A stretch of 64,000 nucleotides of DNA, taken from Brevifilum sp029548365 (GTDB taxonomy: Bacteria; Chloroflexota; Anaerolineae; Anaerolineales; Anaerolineaceae). Under the pieces are notes generated by a model. The model searched no databases and was not told where the DNA came from. It saw only the letters and a list, made by a program, of their open reading frames with translations. The stretch covers positions 62,001 to 126,000 of the forward strand of contig DAOSSA010000002.1 in NCBI GenBank assembly GCA_035376985.1, read 5' to 3'. The position numbers and the translations under genes were made by a program. The stretch's first letter is position 1, and each line of letters starts with the position of its first letter. Below, piece by piece: positions 46,245-54,733 of this stretch.

Positions 46245-47549
46245 ATGCAAAAAACTTCCCCCGACCAACTGACGAAACGCAACTGGGCTGTCATGTTAGC
46301 CCTGGCGCTAACTGGGCAGATCGCCTGGGCAGTGGAAAACTCGTGGTTCAACACCTTTGTGTTCGATACCATCACGCCTGACCCGCGACCGGTCGCGTGG
46401 ATGGTGGCAGCCAGCGCGGTGACTGCGACATTAACCACGTTGATCATGGGAACCCTCAGCGATCGTACGCGCACCCGCTGGGGAAAACGCCGTCCGTATA
46501 TTTTGCTCGGGTACATCCTGTGGGGGCTTTCGACGATCCTGTTCCCGACGGTGGCCTATATCAAGATCACCTCACTGGCTGTGGTCATGGTGGTTATTGC
46601 CGATTGTGTGATGACCTTTTTTGGCTCAACGGCGAACGATGCTGCTTTTAACGCCTGGACGGTGGATGTGGCCACCAGCGAAACACGCGGCCGTGTGGAA
46701 GGGGTGTTAAACCTGAGCGTCTTCCTGGCACAGATCGTGGCTATGGTGGCCGCGGGGATGTTGATCGACGTCTTTGGATACTTTATTTTCTTCTACGCGC
46801 TGGGTGGGATTGTGATTTTGGTGGGATTCCTGGGTGGGTTGTTCTTGCAGGAGCCTGATGGTTCCCAGGAAGAACCCGCCTCGCGTCCTCCATTTTGGAA
46901 GGAATTAGCCGACCTGTTCTCCATTAACACCCTTAAAGAAAACCGGATGCTGTTTATTTTATTGCTCTTTATTATGATCTCCAGCATCGGGATGCAGGTT
47001 TCCTTTCCGTATATGATTGTTTACCTGGAAAATTTTGTGGGCGTGACGAAAACGGAATTCAGCATTATTGGCGGGGCTGTGATGCTCGGATCGGGTGTGC
47101 TGGCGATTCCCTTTGGGATTGCGGCAGACCGCTGGCGGAAACGCTTGATGATTGCCATCGGGATCATCATCAGCAGCCTGGGTGGCATTTTGCTCTCAGT
47201 GGTGCGCAGCCTGCCGCTGTTAGCCCTGTCTGGCTTGCTGTGGCAGGCATTTTTTGTGGCGGCAGGCATTGCCTCGGTCGCCTGGTTAAAGGACCTGCTG
47301 CCAGAAGAAAGCCGGGGCAAGTTCTTAGGGATACGCATGATCTTCTGGGTTGCGATTCCCATGGTGATCGGTCCGGCTATTGGCTCCTGGTTGATCCGCT
47401 CGTATGGCATCCCAACCGATTTGGCGGGCCAGGAGGGCTTTATCCCGGTGCCGATTATCTTCCAGGTGGGGTCACTGATCACGCTGCTTTCGCTGATCCC
47501 CCTGGCGTTGACCCGCAAGCAGAAAACAGCCCAGGATGAAAGGGATTGA
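46245..47549 (+). CDS. MFS transporter, GPH/SLC45-like sugar symporter
   Basis: The protein (434 aa) has 12 predicted helices. The motif GTLSDRTRTRWGKRRPYILLG in the loop between helices 2 and 3 is typical of the glycoside-pentoside-hexuronide and SLC45-like cation:sugar symporters. The second half carries FGIAADRWRKR. It would import a sugar or disaccharide. The downstream GH127 fragment suggests the substrate may once have been an arabinoside. AAGGAG lies about 7 bases before the ATG. Confidence 0.9.
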   Translation: MQKTSPDQLTKRNWAVMLALALTGQIAWAVENSWFNTFVFDTITPDPRPVAWMVAASAVTATLTTLIMGTLSDRTRTRWGKRRPYILLGYILWGLSTILFPTVAYIKITSLAVVMVVIADCVMTFFGSTANDAAFNAWTVDVATSETRGRVEGVLNLSVFLAQIVAMVAAGMLIDVFGYFIFFYALGGIVILVGFLGGLFLQEPDGSQEEPASRPPFWKELADLFSINTLKENRMLFILLLFIMISSIGMQVSFPYMIVYLENFVGVTKTEFSIIGGAVMLGSGVLAIPFGIAADRWRKRLMIAIGIIISSLGGILLSVVRSLPLLALSGLLWQAFFVAAGIASVAWLKDLLPEESRGKFLGIRMIFWVAIPMVIGPAIGSWLIRSYGIPTDLAGQEGFIPVPIIFQVGSLITLLSLIPLALTRKQKTAQDERD

Positions 47550-47850
47550 GTCGCAGCTCACAGGCGGATATTGGGGGCGGTGGCAGGCCGTCAATCAGGA
47601 GTCGGCGATCTTTCACCAGTGGGCGCAACTGGAAGCGACCGGCTGCATTGATAATTTCTGCATCCCGGCGGAGGGTAAACCTGTTTCGCGTCAGGGCTGG
47701 TTTTTCGCCGTTGAGATTGTCAGACAATTTATCCGTAATAACCGGCGGGTGGACCAAGCACAAAAGCAGGTTAATGAGGATCAGGCTGGACCTGGAGAGC
47801 CCCCGCAGCCGCAAGCGCAACCTGTTGGGCAGCAAACACAGGAGTATTGA
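47536..47850 (+). pseudogene. GH127 (beta-L-arabinofuranosidase-like) N-terminal remnant
   Basis: The first ~57 residues read SQLTGGYWGRWQAVNQ...HQWAQLEATGCIDNF, like the N-terminus of GH127 family glycosidases, and stop resembling the family after GWFFA (about base 47710). The rest is a glutamine- and proline-rich tail with no likeness. A complete GH127 enzyme has about 600 residues, so only a tenth remains. The start overlaps the end of the MFS gene, as if the two were once translationally coupled in a sugar-use operon. The family call rests on this motif only. Confidence 0.55.
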
Positions 47851-48371
47851 TGACATCTGCTGTATCTATTGAGACTTCCAGGCTAATTCTTAGGACCGTC
47901 ACCATGGCCGATATTGACGACGTAGCGTCAAGCTGGAAATTGGACGAAGGACCAATTCCTCTTCCAGAAGCAGAGCAGAAAATCAACTCAATGCTTTCTC
48001 GTCATGCACAAAATGTACCGGGCAAAATAATACACATCTGCCTCGCTATCATCTCTAAAGCTACAAATGAGTTCATTGGTTGGTGTGGCCTGGATCATAC
48101 AAATAAGAGCGATACCGATCCCGCCTTGTTCTACTTGTTGAAGGAAAATTATTGGGGAAAAGGATTAGCCACTGAGGCGGCAAGCGCCCTGCTAAACTTG
48201 GCTTTTACTTAACTAGAATTAGCCAGTATTCATGGAGGTGCGGCACCAGAAAATCTTGCCTCAAAACGTGTCATGGAGAAGCTAGGCATGAAGTACATAG
48301 GGCTAGACGAGGAAGGTGGTTACGTCTTCACAATCACTCGAGATGGATATTTGACAAACAATAAAAAATGA
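47850..48371 (+). pseudogene. GNAT acetyltransferase interrupted by one stop codon
   Basis: The reading frame encodes a RimJ/RimL-like N-acetyltransferase: ETSRLILRTVTMADIDDVASSW, EFIGWCGLDH and YWGKGLATEAASALLNLAF (acetyl-CoA loop). A single in-frame TAA at 48210-48212 then intervenes, after which the same frame continues with LELASIHGGAAPENLASKRV and MEKLGMKYIG to a TGA at 48371. The intact length (about 174 aa) matches the family. A CAA-to-TAA change is the simplest cause; a sequencing error is possible. CAGGAG lies 5 bases before ATG 47850. Confidence 0.8.
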
Positions 48372-48555
48372 ACCTTTTTAAAGGCTTTGCTGCCAAAAAC
48401 CGTGTCCACTTGACCGCCTTTGGCGGAGGTACGGGTGGGCTCTTCGTCAGCTATGCATTCAAACCCCGGGGGTCTGAGGGGTGAGAGTGGATTGGCAATT
48501 GAATAATTATATTAGTCAACCTGCAAACAAAGACCCCCGGGGTTTATGTTGAATC

Positions 48556-48678
48556 TTCAACTACTGTGAATTGTGAATGGTGAGTGGTGAGTGGTGAATA
48601 GGGAATTGTTTTTATTCCACTGATCTCCGGTATAGACATCCTGCCCCTATGTTGTTGCTTCGGTCTGGAGACCGGCGC
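48556..48678. other. 123-bp interruption of the repeat array
   Basis: It starts TTCAACTACTGTGAATTG, exactly as the flank after the last unit does at 49738, and contains GTGAGTG/GTGAATG heptamers. A GGTCT/AGACC hairpin lies near its end. Confidence 0.7.
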
Positions 48679-49401
48679 TTCGCCAGCTATGCATTCAAAC
48701 CCCGGGGGCCTGAGGGGTGAGAGTGGATTGGCAGTTGATTAATTACTTTAGTCAACCTTAAAATAAAGATCCCCGGGGTTTATGTTGAATCTTCGCCAGC
48801 TATGCATTCAACCCCCGGGGGTCTGAAGAGTGAGAATGGATTGGCAATTGATTAATTACTTTAGTCAACCTTAAAATAAAGATCCCCGGGGTTTATGTTG
48901 AATCTTCGCCAGCTATGCATTCAAACCCCGGGGGTCTGAGGGGTTAGAGTGGATTGGCAATTGATTAATTACTTTTGTCAACCTTAAAATAAAGACCCCC
49001 GGGGTTTTTGTTGAAACTTCACCAGCTGTGAATATAAACCCCGGGGGTCTGAGGGGTGAGAGTGGATTGGCAATTTATTATTTACTTAAGTCAATCTTCA
49101 AACAAAGACCCCCGGGGCTTATGTTGAATCTTCACCAGCTATGCATTCAACCCCCGGGGGTCTGAGGGGCGAGAGTGGATTGGCAGTTGATTAATTACTT
49201 TAGTCAACCTTCAAACAAAGACCCCCGGGGTTGATGTTGAATCTTCGCCAGCTATGCATTCAACCCCGGGGGGTCTGAGGGGTTAGAGTGGATTGGCAAT
49301 TGATTAATTACTTTTGTCAACCTTTAAACAAAGACCCCCGGGGTTTATGTTGAATCTTCGCCAGCTATGCATTCAACCCCGGGGGGTCTGAGGGGTTAGA
49401 G

Positions 49402-49501
49402 NNNNNNNNNNNNNNNNNNNNNNNNNNNNNNNNNNNNNNNNNNNNNNNNNNNNNNNNNNNNNNNNNNNNNNNNNNNNNNNNNNNNNNNNNNNNNNNNNNN
49501 N
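49402..49501. other. Assembly gap (100 N) inside the repeat array
   Basis: The unit phase is not kept across the gap (49512 instead of 49470 or 49583), so its true length and the number of units are unknown. Confidence 0.98.
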
Positions 49502-49737
49502 ATGTTGAATCTTCGCCAGCTATGCATTCAACCCCGGGGGGTCTGAGGGGTTAGAGTGGATTGGCAATTGATTAATTACTTTTGTCAACCTTTAAACAAA
49601 GACCCCCGGGGTTTATGTTGAATCTTCGTCAGCTATGCATTCAAACCCCGGGGGTCTGAATAATGAGAGTGGATTGGTAATTGATTAATTCCTTTAGTCA
49701 ACCTTCAAACAAAGACAGCCGGGGTTGATGTAGAATC

Positions 49738-50111
49738 TTCAACTACTGTGAATTGAAAGTGGTGAATGGTGATCCCACTCGCCAGCTCTCCCTGGTCTTT
49801 ATTACCCCTGATGCGAAGCAGAGAGGAGCCAGAGCAGCGTGTGCCATCGACCGCAGATCTCCGAGAGGATGGTGATAAAAGCACCCCATCCCTAATCCTT
49901 CCCTTTGGTATGAGAAGAACCGATGACGGGATCTGATAACGCATTAAAAAAGAAATCATAGAGATTTCTCCTACTTTGTGATTCCCTGTCCAGGGCTTTA
50001 GCTTAGAATTAATTTCAGAAAAAGAGTGTATACTTAGAGAGTATTTTAGATAAACATCTAATTTTTTCTCATAAGCAGTGAGTGCAGTTTATTGAATAAG
50101 GAGTGATACGG
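49738..50111. other. Intergenic region between the array and tldD
   Basis: This stretch begins with TTCAACTACTGTGAATTG and heptamers like those at 48556. A possible -10 box TATACT lies at 50029-50034, without a convincing -35. No coding region is supported. Confidence 0.5.
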
Positions 50112-51566
50112 ATGCAAAAACAAATTAAAGCGCAAATTGACCGCATTGTTTCGGCGGGCGCGATCTACGCCGATGCCCGATGGTACCCGGTTGAGGAGGA
50201 AGAATACCTTGCCATGTGGAACGGCAATCTGAAGAGCGCCAGCGCTTCACGAGAGAGCGGGATCGGCGTACGCGTACTGTACAAGGGTGCCTGGGGCTTT
50301 TCAGCCTCTTCGGATATGAACAACCTGCCGGGGCTGTTTGAAAATGCCCTGGATAACGCCCGCACAGCCGCAGAACGGGTGACCTTCCCGGTGCGCCTGG
50401 CAGAGAAGGATGCTATCCAGGCGGCCTTTACCAGCCCGAACCAGATCGACCCGTTCAATGTGAGCTACGGCGAAAAAGTTGGCTTTCTCAAGCAGATGGA
50501 TGACCTGCTCAACCAGCCTGGCGTTGCTCAACGCATCGTCGGGTTGAACTTCATGCGTAAGCAAACCATCTACATCGATTCAGAAGGCAGTGAAATTGAA
50601 AAGTCCATCATTGAGGTCTTTCCTTCGATTGCCGTGATGGGTATGGATAAAGAAGGCATGGCGCACGAGCGCACCTTCCGCCCCTCTCGCCTGGGTGACA
50701 CCCGCGGCTGGGAGACCATCGATCAAGAGCTTTTCACCCGCGAATCTGAACGCATCGTGCGTGAGCTTAACCAGGTCTTGAAAGCGGAACCCTGCCCCAA
50801 AGACGACCGGTCGGTGATCCTTTTGCCGGGCATCATGTTCCTGCAAACGCACGAGACGATCGGTCACCCGCTGGAGCTGGACCGTATTTTGGGGTACGAG
50901 CTGGCTTTTGCCGGCGGTTCTTTCGTCACCCTGGATGATTTCGGTACCCTGCGTTATGGGTCGGAGAAACTGACCGCGCGTGCAGATGCGACTGCCATCA
51001 ACAGCCCGGGCAGTTTTGGCTTCGATGATGACGGCGTTCCGGCGCAGGACAACCTGTTGATTGACAGGGGCATCCTGGTTGGAGCAATCACCGGGCGGCA
51101 AATGGTTGAAGAAGCCAATGCCACCGCCCGCAAGCAGATCTTCCAGGGCAGCAGTGGGGCTAATCGGGCGACCAGTTTTTTCCGGGTACCGATTGAGCGC
51201 ATGACCAATATCAACATTGATCCGGGCGATGATGGCACTTTGGAGGATATTATCAAGAACACCGAAAAAGGGATTGTGCTGGACGGCGACAAGAGCTGGT
51301 CGATTGGCTCGAACCGTGAACAATTTCATTTTGCTACCGAAATTGGCTGGCTGGTGGAGGATGGCGAGGTCACCCATGTGGTTAAAAATGCCACGTATAA
51401 AGGCGACACCCTCAAGTTTTATAATTCCCTGTCTGCGGTGGGCGATGAATCGACCTGGGAATTGAAATACGTGGATAATTGTGGCAAAGGGCAGCCCAAC
51501 CAGATCATGCAATTGGGTCATGGCATCCCCGTTTGCCGATTTGATGATGTACGGATCGGAGAATAA
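50112..51566 (+). CDS. tldD: Metalloprotease TldD
   Basis: TldD is the metal-dependent subunit of the TldD/TldE peptidase, which processes peptides such as modified microcins and degrades unfolded peptides. The zinc motif is seen in HETIGHPLELDRIL (HExxxH, about residues 254-267), with a GSFGFDDDGVPAQ segment and GRQMVEEANATARKQ. The ATG 50112 follows AAGGAG by about 9 bases; an in-frame GTG at 50103 is less likely. The length (484 aa) is normal. It is 3 bases from tldE. Confidence 0.95.
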   Translation: MQKQIKAQIDRIVSAGAIYADARWYPVEEEEYLAMWNGNLKSASASRESGIGVRVLYKGAWGFSASSDMNNLPGLFENALDNARTAAERVTFPVRLAEKDAIQAAFTSPNQIDPFNVSYGEKVGFLKQMDDLLNQPGVAQRIVGLNFMRKQTIYIDSEGSEIEKSIIEVFPSIAVMGMDKEGMAHERTFRPSRLGDTRGWETIDQELFTRESERIVRELNQVLKAEPCPKDDRSVILLPGIMFLQTHETIGHPLELDRILGYELAFAGGSFVTLDDFGTLRYGSEKLTARADATAINSPGSFGFDDDGVPAQDNLLIDRGILVGAITGRQMVEEANATARKQIFQGSSGANRATSFFRVPIERMTNINIDPGDDGTLEDIIKNTEKGIVLDGDKSWSIGSNREQFHFATEIGWLVEDGEVTHVVKNATYKGDTLKFYNSLSAVGDESTWELKYVDNCGKGQPNQIMQLGHGIPVCRFDDVRIGE

Positions 51567-51569
51567 AAA

Positions 51570-52955
51570 ATGGACGAAAGAATCATAGCAAGATTACAAG
51601 AACTACGTCGATTTGCGATTGAAAAAGGCATTGTGGCTGAGTTTTTCTTTCATGAGGAAGATAGCGCCTTGATGCGCTTTGCTAACTCGGCAATTTCACT
51701 GAATACCAGCGAACACCTGGTGCGACTGGAAATTGCTGCCCACGAAGAGAATCGGCAGGCAAGTTTCTCGCTGATCACCAACCTTGACGCCATTGACGAC
51801 ATGAAAGATGGCATACTGCAGGCTGCTGAGATCCTCAAACATACCCAGCCACTCAGCTATAAGCCCACGATCCCCGTTTATCAGGAAACCATTATTGAAG
51901 AAACTGCCTTCGATTCAAACCTGGCAAAGATCAGCAACGCAGAAAAGCTGGATTATTTTAACCAGGCTGTTGCCGGGATGGAAACGGACCAGATCAATTT
52001 AGGCGGCATTTTTTCCAGCGGAAAGAACGTGGTTGCTGTCATGAACACAAACTCGGAGCATGCCCTGGCTTTCGTCACCTCAGATGCGCAAATTACGATT
52101 GTGCTTTCACACAAAACCCTCAAATGGGAGGTGATTGCTGAGCAATCTGCGCAGAAGAAGGCAGATTTGAACCCTGCAACATTGCACCGCCAACTGGCTT
52201 ATTTATTGGGACATTACCAGAATGCACCAGCAGAACAGCTTCCTTTGGGACGGTATGACATTGTCTTCGGGCCTGCAGCCATTGCCGAACTGGTCAATAC
52301 CATGAATTGGATTGGTTTTAATGGCGGCATGATGAAGCGTGATTTCTCATTCCTCAAAGAAGAACACCTGGGCACTCAGGTGTTGGGCAGCGCCTTCACC
52401 CTGGTGGATGATCCAACCCGGCTTGAAACCTTCCCCTACTCGGTTGATTTAACCGGGATCAGGCGCGAGCCATTCACAATTTTCGAGCAGGGCACCTTTA
52501 AAGCCTTTACATGGAACCAGGACAGCGCCGATGAGTTTGGCGCCCAACCTACCGGGCATAGTGTGATGCATAAAAGCCTGGTTTTAAGCAGCGGTGACAA
52601 ACCCATCAACACGCTTGAAGAGCTGGTTGAATCCCCGCGCGACAAAGACGTGCTGTATATCCCCTATATTCATTACATGAACTTTGTTAACCCGTCCCAG
52701 GGGCTGGTCACTGGCAGCTCACGGTTTGGCGCCCTGTTGCTTAAGCAGGATGGAAGCGTGGTGGTACCCTTTAACGTTCGCTTAACGCAGAGCCTGCTGG
52801 ATATCTTCAGTGAAAAGATTGCCTGGCTTTCCGATGGACAGGTGGTCTACAATGTTTCGGCAAGTTACGGGGCGCGCAACCCAACTGCCCTGATTGTGCC
52901 GAATTTCGTGTATGTAAAGGACCTGGAGATCTCACACGCGAATAGCTCATATTAA
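51570..52955 (+). CDS. tldE: TldE/PmbA family protein
   Basis: TldE is the non-catalytic partner that forms a heterodimer with TldD. It lacks the HExxxH motif, as expected. Family features include MRFANSAISLNTSEHLVRLEI near the start, the YDIVFGPAAIAELVNTMNWIGF segment, and GNQDSADEFG-like sequence followed by PTGHSVMHKS. Length is 461 aa. It follows tldD with a 3-base spacing. No RiPP precursor peptide is recognisable nearby. Confidence 0.93.
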   Translation: MDERIIARLQELRRFAIEKGIVAEFFFHEEDSALMRFANSAISLNTSEHLVRLEIAAHEENRQASFSLITNLDAIDDMKDGILQAAEILKHTQPLSYKPTIPVYQETIIEETAFDSNLAKISNAEKLDYFNQAVAGMETDQINLGGIFSSGKNVVAVMNTNSEHALAFVTSDAQITIVLSHKTLKWEVIAEQSAQKKADLNPATLHRQLAYLLGHYQNAPAEQLPLGRYDIVFGPAAIAELVNTMNWIGFNGGMMKRDFSFLKEEHLGTQVLGSAFTLVDDPTRLETFPYSVDLTGIRREPFTIFEQGTFKAFTWNQDSADEFGAQPTGHSVMHKSLVLSSGDKPINTLEELVESPRDKDVLYIPYIHYMNFVNPSQGLVTGSSRFGALLLKQDGSVVVPFNVRLTQSLLDIFSEKIAWLSDGQVVYNVSASYGARNPTALIVPNFVYVKDLEISHANSSY

Positions 52956-52998
52956 CCGCTGAGTCTTCCCACGCGGTCAATAAAATTTCTTTTCAAGC

Positions 52999-53051
52999 AG
53001 TCCGACGTTGGCTAAAACAGCAGTACCAGGCAACGTTCGGACTTTTTTTTT
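52999..53051 (+). terminator. Rho-independent terminator after tldE
   Basis: AGTCCGACGTTG pairs with CAACGTTCGGACT (one bulge, 20-base loop) and is followed by a run of T. It isolates the ornithine operon from tldDE. Confidence 0.88.
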
Positions 53052-53092
53052 ATAAACATCAATCCGTTTCCAATGGAAAAGAAATAATCAGG

Positions 53093-53176
53093 TATAATGG
53101 GGTGCGGGTAGGACAGACTTTCGATGTGTGCTTTGTACCTTATTGATTTGCGATCATCTTTTTTGAATTATTATTT
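53093..53176 (+). promoter_or_regulatory. Candidate promoters of the ornithine operon
   Basis: TATAAT lies at 53093-53098 without a good -35. A second candidate is TTGCGA (53148-53153) with TTATTT (53171-53176), 17 bases apart. I cannot tell which is used; the second would start the transcript just before the leader's closing stem. Confidence 0.4.
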
Positions 53177-53179
53177 AAA

Positions 53180-53360
53180 GTGTCAGGTGCCTTATCCTCA
53201 TCAAGAATCGAATCGGGACAATTGCCCGGTTTGGGGACGAACATTGAAAATGCCAATTGGATGTCTGGTACGGGGCATTTCTCAACTGATCATGGGTACA
53301 TCACGAACATCAGTTACCTGAAACCAGTTCTACATTGAACTGGTCTTTTAACTATTTTTA
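53180..53360 (+). promoter_or_regulatory. Candidate riboswitch/attenuator leader of the ornithine operon
   Basis: A P1 stem (TCAGGT 53183-53188 with ACCTGA 53316-53321) encloses three hairpins: 53211-53217 with 53225-53231, 53248-53254 with 53274-53280, and 53284-53290 with 53309-53315. An intrinsic terminator follows at once (CCAGTTC 53324-53330 with GAACTGG 53337-53343, then TCTTTTAACTATTTTT). AACTG occurs at 53284 and 53338, and CAGTT at 53311 and 53325, so the first AACTG can pair with the second CAGTT and break the terminator. It does not match the cobalamin, lysine, SAM or T-box consensus that I know. Confidence 0.6.
53324..53360 (+). terminator. Leader terminator before ord
   Basis: A 7- to 8-bp stem with loop TACATT is followed by a T-rich tract, ending about 19 bases before the ord start. 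It is likely to be conditional. Confidence 0.75.
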
Positions 53361-53378
53361 CAGAACAAGGAGCGATAT

Positions 53379-54422
53379 ATGAAAAAAACAATACGCGTAC
53401 TTCAGTGGGGATTGGGTGCCATGGGCAGCGGAATGGCCCGGTTGACGCTTGAAAAGCCAGGCTTGGAGATCGTTGCTGCCATTGACAGCTACCCGGAATA
53501 TGTGGGCAAAGACCTGGGCCAGGTGTTGGGCGTGGGTAAGGATTTAGGCGTGATCGTTACCGATCAGCCAGAAACCGTTCTTGACCGGGAAAAGGTTGAT
53601 ATTGTCATCATTGCAACGACGTCATGGGTGGCACACCAGATGCCTGACCTGAGAAAGATCATCAAAGCCGGCATCAATGTCATCTCGATCGCTGAGGAAA
53701 TGTCGGATGCTGAAGCGCAAAATCCCGAACTGGCTCAGGAACTGGATCAGCTTGCCAAACAGCAGGGCGTGACGGTGTTGGGAACCGGCGTCAACCCGGG
53801 TTATGTGCTGGACTTATTGGTGATTGCCCTGACGGGCGGCTGTCATTCGGTGGACCGCATCGAAGCTTCACGGGTGAACGACCTGAGTCCCTACGGACCG
53901 ACCGTGATGGAAACCCAGGGCGTCGGTACCACGCCGGAAGTGTTCCGGCAAGGAGTCGCAGATGGAACCATCGTCGGCCATGTGGGTTTTCCGGAATCGA
54001 TCCGTATGATCAGCGAGGCGCTCGGTTTGGGAGTGGATCGCATCGAAGAGCACCGCGAGCCGATCGTGAGCAAAGTTTTCCGCGAAACACCCCATGTAAA
54101 GGTGGATCCGGGCATGGTGGCCGGTTGTGCGCATACGGGCATCGGGTACCGTGGAGACAAAGAAGTCATCCGGCTGATCCACCCGCAGCAAATTCACCCC
54201 CAACTGGAAGACCAGGATACCGGTGATTATATCCACATCTACGGCGTGCCTGAGATCGATATGGCGATCAAGCCGGAGATCGCAGGCGGTATCGCCACCA
54301 TGGGGATTGCGGTGAATATGGTCCCCCACGTTGTGGCTGCCTCACCGGGATTGAAGCGTATGATCGATCTACCCATTCCCGCCGCGTTGATGGGCGAAAG
54401 CGCATACCATCGGCGGGTTTAA
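53379..54422 (+). CDS. ord: 2,4-diaminopentanoate dehydrogenase
   Basis: Ord oxidatively deaminates 2,4-diaminopentanoate to 2-amino-4-oxopentanoate with NAD(P)+. The N-terminal Rossmann fold shows WGLGAMGSGMARLTLEKPG; IIATTSWVAHQMPDLRKIIKAG and LGTGVNPGYVLDLL are typical of the dihydrodipicolinate reductase-like Ord family. The length is 347 aa. AAGGAG lies about 8 bases upstream of the ATG. It opens an operon whose gene order follows the clostridial ornithine pathway. Confidence 0.92.
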   Translation: MKKTIRVLQWGLGAMGSGMARLTLEKPGLEIVAAIDSYPEYVGKDLGQVLGVGKDLGVIVTDQPETVLDREKVDIVIIATTSWVAHQMPDLRKIIKAGINVISIAEEMSDAEAQNPELAQELDQLAKQQGVTVLGTGVNPGYVLDLLVIALTGGCHSVDRIEASRVNDLSPYGPTVMETQGVGTTPEVFRQGVADGTIVGHVGFPESIRMISEALGLGVDRIEEHREPIVSKVFRETPHVKVDPGMVAGCAHTGIGYRGDKEVIRLIHPQQIHPQLEDQDTGDYIHIYGVPEIDMAIKPEIAGGIATMGIAVNMVPHVVAASPGLKRMIDLPIPAALMGESAYHRRV

Positions 54423-54448
54423 TCCGAATCAACAGGAGAAAGATCAAG

Positions 54449-54733
54449 ATGACAAAAATTCTCGCGGGAACATGGGTTGAGGTTGAAAAAATCATCCTGA
54501 CCCCTGAAGAGCGTGCTCCTACGCTGCCCGAGGAAACCAAAAAAGTACCTTATGTGCTGAATGTATCCGGAGTTTTGCTGGAGGATGCGGAAGTAGGTTC
54601 GCCAGCCCGGATCCGCACCATGATTGGCAGGGAGCTGGACGGTATTTTAAAGACCGTCAACCCGAGTTACACGCACTCCTTTGGGACGGTTGTTCCTGAG
54701 CTGCTCGATATTGGACTGGGGGAGGATGTATGA
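54449..54733 (+). CDS. ortA: 2-amino-4-ketopentanoate thiolase, alpha subunit
   Basis: OrtA is the small subunit (94 aa) of the enzyme that cleaves 2-amino-4-ketopentanoate with CoA to acetyl-CoA and alanine. The sequence VLLEDAEVGSPARIRTMIGRELDGIL...NPSYTHSFG is characteristic. AGGAGA lies just before the start. Its stop overlaps the ortB start by 4 bases, consistent with a stoichiometric complex. Confidence 0.9.
   Translation: MTKILAGTWVEVEKIILTPEERAPTLPEETKKVPYVLNVSGVLLEDAEVGSPARIRTMIGRELDGILKTVNPSYTHSFGTVVPELLDIGLGEDV

Larger units (their letters stand above)
48443..49737. repeat. Array of 113-bp tandem repeats with internal inverted arms
   Basis: Nine complete units of exactly 113 bp start at 48443, 48679, 48792, 48905, 49018, 49131, 49244, 49512 and 49625; one more (49357) runs into an assembly gap and another emerges from it. 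Each unit holds two inverted arms, AACCCCGGGGGTCT and AGACCCCCGGGGTT, spaced by about 55 bases, with a second layer (ATTCAA with TTGAAT) outside. Both the arms and the loop are conserved between units. The first unit is separated from the rest by 123 bp. No coding region overlaps. Confidence 0.93.

Noticed and set aside
48443..49737. CRISPR array
   Set aside because: The stretches between the repeated arms are conserved from unit to unit and the unit is 113 bp; there are no unique spacers and no cas genes nearby.
53200..53245. SAM-I riboswitch, from an ATCAAGA and GGGAC..GCCC likeness
   Set aside because: The essential GCAACC segment and the SAM-I four-way junction stems are absent.
53180..53345. 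Cobalamin riboswitch before the B12-dependent ornithine operon
   Set aside because: The conserved core (GGTG..AAATCC, CCCGCaACTGT, GCCACTG, B12 box) is missing.
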